This document shows, piece by piece, positions 7,400 through 10,770 of a DNA stretch of 10,770 nucleotides. Under the pieces are notes generated by a model. It worked only from the letters and a program-made list of their open reading frames with translations, was not told where the DNA came from and ran no database searches. How positions within the stretch are numbered: the first letter of the stretch is position 1; every line of letters starts with the position of its first letter. The translations under genes were made by a program, and so were the position numbers. Source of the stretch: Cyanobacteriota bacterium (GTDB lineage Bacteria; Cyanobacteriota; Cyanobacteriia; PCC-6307; Cyanobiaceae); the NCBI GenBank assembly GCA_026389255.1, contig JAPLIF010000055.1:1-10770 (forward strand), given 5' to 3'.

Positions 7400-8434
7400 A
7401 TGTCCGCCGCCGGCCCCGCCGATCAGGCCCCTCCCTGGAGCGCCGATCACCTGCGGCTGCACCGCCAGCTGCGCCGCCAGCCGGACCTGTTGCCGGCCGG
7501 AGCCCCCCTGCTGCTGAGTGTTTCCGGTGGGCAGGATTCGATGGCGATGACAGGTTTGTTGGCGGACCTGCGCCGTCTGCATGGCTGGTCCCTGACCCTC
7601 TGGCATGGGGACCACGGCTGGCGCCCCGAATCGGGACGCCAGGCCAGGGAACTGGCGGCCTGGGCCGCCGGCGAAGGGCTGCATCTGGTGCTCGAACGGG
7701 CCCTGCCCCCGCCCCCTTGCGAAGACCAGGCACGCCGATGGCGCTACCGGCGCCTGGCCGAGGTGGCAGCGCTGCGGGGCATGGGCCATGTCGTGACTGG
7801 ACACACCGCCACGGATCGGGCCTAAACAGTGCTGTTCAACCTGGCCCGCGGCAGTCACCGCCGCGGCCTGGCCAGCCTGCGACCCAGCCGTCCCCTCCAT
7901 AACGACCCAGGCGGCAGCCCCCAACTGGTCCGTCCCCTGCTGTCCTTCTGCCGCGACGACACGGCCCGCATCTGCCATAGCCGGGGGCTGCCGGTCTGGC
8001 TGGACTCCAGCAACGACGATCGCCGCTACGGACGCAACCGCCTCCGTGCCGAGGTGTTGCCCGTCCTCGAAGCCCTCTATCCCGGGGCCCAGCGGCGCAT
8101 GAGCCTCCAGGCCGAACGGCTGGCCCAGGAAGACGAGCAGCACCAGCAACTGGTGGCCCTGGCTCTCGGGAGCCTGGAGCAGCCGGGGCCCATGGGACCC
8201 GGCCTCGATCGGCACCGCCTTGGCCGACTCGCTGAAGCCAACCAAAGGGCCCTGATCCAGCTCTGGCTACGGCAACAAGGACCTGGAGAGCTGGCGGCAA
8301 CAACGCTAGAGATCCTGCTGGGTTGCCTGGCCCCCAAGCAGGGTCCAGGCCAGATGAATCTCGCGTCAGGATGGCGTTTGGGCTGGGATCGTTCCACACT
8401 GAACCTCATTCCCCCAGCCATCGCCTCTCCTTAA
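7400..8434 (+). pseudogene. tilS: tRNA(Ile)-lysidine synthetase interrupted by an in-frame TAA
   Basis: TilS attaches lysine to C34 of the CAU-anticodon tRNA-Ile so that it reads AUA; it is normally essential. It starts at ATG 7400. The N-type ATP-pyrophosphatase P-loop is SGGQDS (residues 42-47), followed by LWHGDHGWR. The frame runs to TAA 7823-7825, right after VTGHTATDRA. The same frame continues as TVLFNLARGS, VRPLLSFCR, LDSSNDDRRYGRNRLRAEVLPVL and on to TAA 8432-8434. These are the conserved second half of TilS (DxAETxLxNLxRG, RPLL, DxSNxD...RNRLR). The stop therefore replaces the conserved Glu of the AET motif at residue 142: GAA to TAA, one G-to-T change. Read through, the length is 344, normal for a cyanobacterial TilS without a large C-terminal domain. 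A GTG sits 3 bases after the stop (7829) and could in principle restart a 201-residue fragment. The next gene starts 6 bases after the natural stop. Confidence 0.9.
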
Positions 8435-8440
8435 CCGCCT

Positions 8441-9247
8441 ATGGACTCCAACACATTTTCCCAACGCTACGGGCAGATCGAGGAGGCCTACCGCCAGCAG
8501 GAATGGTCCACCGTCATGGAGCAGGGCAAGACCCTGCTAGACGACCTTGAGACGCAATCCGAAGCGGGAGCGGGCTTGAAGCCACGCCTCCAGCTGCTGA
8601 TGGCCCATGCGCTGCTTTATGGGTACAACGACACTCTGATGGCCGAGGATCTCTACACCAGGGTCTCAGCCGACGGCAGCGATAGCGCCCTGCAACCGAT
8701 GGCCGAGGAGGGAATCAACCACTGCAGGGCCATCCGGGCCCAGCGGCGGGACAATGAAGCCCGGGCCGAGGCCGAAGCCGCCCAGCAGCGCCTAGCCGAA
8801 CAGGAAGCGCTGATCAGCTCAAAACCCAGCAACAATCAAAGCCGACCAGCCACCCCACCCCCGGGGGGAGGCAGCCCAGGTCCTGTCATGCCCTGGCTGG
8901 CGAAGGCGGATGGCGCTGGCGTATCGGCAACCGCCCCGGCCCAGACCGCCGCAAACTCAGCGTTGGTCAGTCAGGACAGGACGCCCATGGGCGAAACCTT
9001 GATTCCAGAGATCGTCGATGAACCTGAGCTGATGGAACTCCACCAGGCCGGGGGGGCCTTGGCGGAGGAAGTCGAGCTGATGGTGAGGGATCGCATAGGC
9101 GTGGGATTGGCCGAGCTGGGCGATCGAAACCGCCATTCGATCGAGTCCATGGCCCTGGCCGATCAGGCCGAACCAGCAGCCAAAGTCCCCGCCCAACCTG
9201 AGGACGGGGACCTGATGGCCGGACTGCTGAGGGTGGTTCTTTCCTGA
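8441..9247 (+). CDS. Uncharacterised helical protein with Pro-rich linker, downstream of tilS
   Basis: A 268-residue protein I recognise only as a conserved unknown lying between tilS and rnj in picocyanobacteria; no function is claimed. It starts at ATG 8441, 6 bases after the tilS stop, with no own Shine-Dalgarno visible, so translational coupling to tilS is likely. Residues about 1-95 are helical and TPR-like in feel (RYGQIEEAYRQQEWSTVMEQ, LQLLMAHALLYGYNDTLMAEDLY). About 100-125 is a charged Ala/Glu/Arg helix, possibly coiled coil (ARAEAEAAQQRLAEQEAL). About 127-150 is a low-complexity Pro/Gly/Ser linker. From 185 an acidic segment, ETLIPEIVDEPELMELHQ, leads to an Ala/Glu helix ALAEEVELMVRDR. 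The last 15 residues, EDGDLMAGLLRVVLS, look like a conserved short C-terminal motif. There is no signal peptide or membrane segment. The modular layout of helical head, disordered linker and end motif suggests a scaffold or adaptor, but this is inference. Confidence 0.8.
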   Translation: MDSNTFSQRYGQIEEAYRQQEWSTVMEQGKTLLDDLETQSEAGAGLKPRLQLLMAHALLYGYNDTLMAEDLYTRVSADGSDSALQPMAEEGINHCRAIRAQRRDNEARAEAEAAQQRLAEQEALISSKPSNNQSRPATPPPGGGSPGPVMPWLAKADGAGVSATAPAQTAANSALVSQDRTPMGETLIPEIVDEPELMELHQAGGALAEEVELMVRDRIGVGLAELGDRNRHSIESMALADQAEPAAKVPAQPEDGDLMAGLLRVVLS

Positions 9248-9248
9248 A

Positions 9249-9263
9249 GCGGGCTCAGCCCGC
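9249..9263. terminator. GC-rich hairpin at the convergent gene junction
   Basis: GCGGGC (9249-9254) and GCCCGC (9258-9263) form a perfect 6-bp GC stem around a 3-base loop TCA, which is the complement of the RNase J stop codon. It occupies the 7-base gap between two convergent genes plus the last RNase J codons. No T-run follows on either strand, so a bidirectional terminator or 3'-end-protecting hairpin is possible but not shown. Confidence 0.38.
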
Positions 9264-10770
9264 GACGGCGGCAGAGCGACGCCGACGGGCGCGGCCTTCG
9301 GGTTCGGCCTCGACCGGCGGTTCCTGGATGGCCACCGCCGCTTGGGCCTGGACGGCGGCGGCGGCAACGACAGGGGTAGCCACGGGCCGTGGAGCACTGC
9401 TGGCCGTTGGGGTCAGACGCTGCACCCCAGCCGGAGCCTCCCGGCCCACCTCCCGGCGGCCGCCCCGGGGCGCCGGCCTGGTGTCGGGCTCCTGCTCAGC
9501 CTGACTTTTGTAAGCCGGTGTGCCGGCGGGTGCCGGCTGCACCAGGCAGAGGATCAGGGGATCAACCTGGAGTTCGCGGCGCAGGCGCCGCTGCAGGCCC
9601 AGTTCAACCTCCCTTTGCACCCCAACCCAATCAACATCGGGTGTCGTGCCACCGGTATGGCGGGCCAGCTGGTTCCAGCGGTTCTCCAGGACCCAAGTGA
9701 TCTCCCTTTCGGCCCAGACCGAGAGCTTGCGGGGGTCGGCGGTGGTGACGACACCGCGCAGGTTTACCCGGGGCGGAGCCACCATCAGGCCATCGGTGCT
9801 AACGGCGGCCAGCAGGGTGATGACGCCATCTTCGGCGAGCTGCTGGCGTTCCTTGAGAACCCGAGCATCGACGATGCCATTGCGGGAAGCATCCAGCAAT
9901 TCGATCCCCGCCTTGACCGGATCCCCCTTGCGGATGCCATCGGGGGTGAGTTCGACCACGTCCCCGTTGTCGATGATCAGACAATGGTCGGCCGGCACGC
10001 CCATCGACTGGGCCGTGCGGCTATGGGCGACCAACATGCGGTGTTCCCCATGCACCGGCACGAAGAAGCGGGGCCGGGTCAAGGCCAGCATCAACTTTTC
10101 ATCTTCCTGGGATCCGTGGCCGGAGACATGGATGCCTTCGCCCTTGCCATAGACCACCTTGGCGCCCAGAATCATCAGGCTGTCGATGGTATTGACCACC
10201 GAAATCGTGTTCCCAGGAATCGGGCTGGCCGAAAAGATGATGGTGTCGCTGCTTTTCACCTGAACCTGGGGATGGTCCCCGCGGGAAATACGACTCAGGG
10301 CCGCCAAAGGCTCGCCCTGACTACCGGTCATGAGCAGCAGGGTTTCCCGGTCGGGGAGATCACGGATCTGCTTGATCGGCACGAACAGATCATCGGGACA
10401 GCGGATGTAGCCCAATTCACGCGCCTTGGCAATCACGTTGAGCATGGAGCGACCCAACAAGCCCACCTTGCGACCGTGCTTGAGCGCCAGCTCAAGAATC
10501 ATCGAAACCCGATGCACCGAACTGGCGAAGGTGGTGATGATCACTCGCCCATCTGCGTTGGCGATGTGCCGATCCAGATTAGGGAAAACGGCCCGCTCCG
10601 GGGGGGTAAAGCCGGGCAGCTCAGCATTGGTCGAATCACTGAACAAGCAAAGAACACCCTGTTCGCCGTATTGGGCCATGCGTTGGATGTCGAAATACTC
10701 GCCATCCACGGGGGTGTGGTCAAACTTGTAGTCACCGGTGAAAACAACCACACCGACAGGGGTGGTAATC
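9255..10770 (-). CDS. rnj: Ribonuclease J (N-terminus beyond window)
   Basis: RNase J is a metallo-beta-lactamase/beta-CASP nuclease with 5'-3' exo- and endonuclease activity in mRNA decay and rRNA maturation. The frame is open to the window edge (about 504 residues visible); the HxHxDH metal motif is outside. Visible: VVFTGDYKFD, LFSDSTNAELPGFTPPE (metal-ligand and beta-CASP region), the DGRVIITTFASSVHRV segment, LLMTGSQGEP, IIFSASPIPGN, HVSGHGSQEDEKLML and FVPVHGEHRML, all diagnostic for RNase J. The C-terminal small domain includes ELTPDGIRKGD and an EREITWVLENRWNQLARHTGG stretch. After about QPAPAGTPAY comes an approximately 85-residue low-complexity tail rich in Pro, Arg and Ala, ending RARRRRSAAVAG. 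The tail is typical of cyanobacterial RNase J and likely disordered. It converges on the upstream-listed unknown gene with 7 bases between stops. In picocyanobacteria dapA, asd and tig usually lie beyond rnj, but that is outside this window. Confidence 0.96.
   Translation of the reverse strand, partial: ITTPVGVVVFTGDYKFDHTPVDGEYFDIQRMAQYGEQGVLCLFSDSTNAELPGFTPPERAVFPNLDRHIANADGRVIITTFASSVHRVSMILELALKHGRKVGLLGRSMLNVIAKARELGYIRCPDDLFVPIKQIRDLPDRETLLLMTGSQGEPLAALSRISRGDHPQVQVKSSDTIIFSASPIPGNTISVVNTIDSLMILGAKVVYGKGEGIHVSGHGSQEDEKLMLALTRPRFFVPVHGEHRMLVAHSRTAQSMGVPADHCLIIDNGDVVELTPDGIRKGDPVKAGIELLDASRNGIVDARVLKERQQLAEDGVITLLAAVSTDGLMVAPPRVNLRGVVTTADPRKLSVWAEREITWVLENRWNQLARHTGGTTPDVDWVGVQREVELGLQRRLRRELQVDPLILCLVQPAPAGTPAYKSQAEQEPDTRPAPRGGRREVGREAPAGVQRLTPTASSAPRPVATPVVAAAAVQAQAAVAIQEPPVEAEPEGRARRRRSAAVAG

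Noticed and set aside
3036..7825. TAA reassigned to an amino acid
   Set aside because: Two internal TAA codons replace different residues (probably Tyr in devC, Glu in tilS), and TAA also serves as the normal stop of tilS at 8432-8434. No single reassignment fits.
6584..8245. A 553-codon minus-strand open frame joining DUF561 to an upstream extension
   Set aside because: The part upstream of 7366 is antisense to tilS, has low-complexity Gln/Gly/Ala-rich composition and no family features. It stays open because of high GC. DUF561 family length fits the 7366 or 7354 start.
1..10770. CRISPR array, tRNA, rRNA, insertion sequence or HIP1 repeats
   Set aside because: I looked for regularly spaced direct repeats, transposase-like frames with terminal inverted repeats, and the GCGATCGC octamer, and found none. 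Only near-matches such as GGCGATCGG occur.

Overview
The window looks like chromosomal DNA from a GC-rich cyanobacterium, most likely a picocyanobacterium of the Synechococcus/Cyanobium group. Three things point there. One is the set of housekeeping genes, which from memory is a syntenic block in that group: lysC, uvrB, a holin-like membrane protein, DUF561/Ycf23, tilS, an unnamed conserved protein and RNase J. The second is a DevBCA-type exporter cassette, typical of cyanobacteria. The third is the very high GC of most genes. I found no perfect copy of the HIP1 octamer GCGATCGC, which fits a picocyanobacterium. Species-level assignment is not possible from this window.

Layout. The 3' part of lysC (1-852, +) is followed by a 219-base gap without a gene. 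A tightly overlapping devB-devC-devA cassette (1072-3942, +) follows. It runs tail-to-tail into a minus-strand group read as DUF561 (7366-6584), holin-family protein (6506-6108) and uvrB (5989-3986). Divergent from DUF561, with only 33 bases between the start codons, is a plus-strand pair: tilS (7400-8434) and an unrecognised helical/proline-rich protein (8441-9247). This pair converges, 7 bases apart, on the 3' end of the RNase J gene (minus strand, 9255 to beyond the window end).

Function. LysC controls entry to the aspartate family of amino acids. DevBCA would be the adaptor, permease and ATPase of a MacB-like exporter working with an outer-membrane TolC-type channel. UvrB is the damage-verification helicase of nucleotide excision repair. 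TilS makes lysidine in the AUA-reading tRNA-Ile. RNase J is an mRNA decay and processing nuclease.

What is unusual is damage rather than a new system. devC carries an in-frame TAA where the family has a residue (probably Tyr) 50 codons before the natural end. tilS, normally essential, carries an in-frame TAA where the family has the conserved Glu of the D-x-A-E-T motif. devB lacks, in frame, roughly 70-80 residues covering the second half-lipoyl motif and most of the beta-barrel. Three lesions in about 7 kb of otherwise clean coding sequence suggest either sequence/assembly error (a draft or metagenome assembly) or a lineage losing this exporter. I do not see a convincing undescribed biological system. 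The most forward-looking observation is an Arg-rich RNase J tail resembling the PNPase-binding peptide reported for cyanobacterial RNase E.
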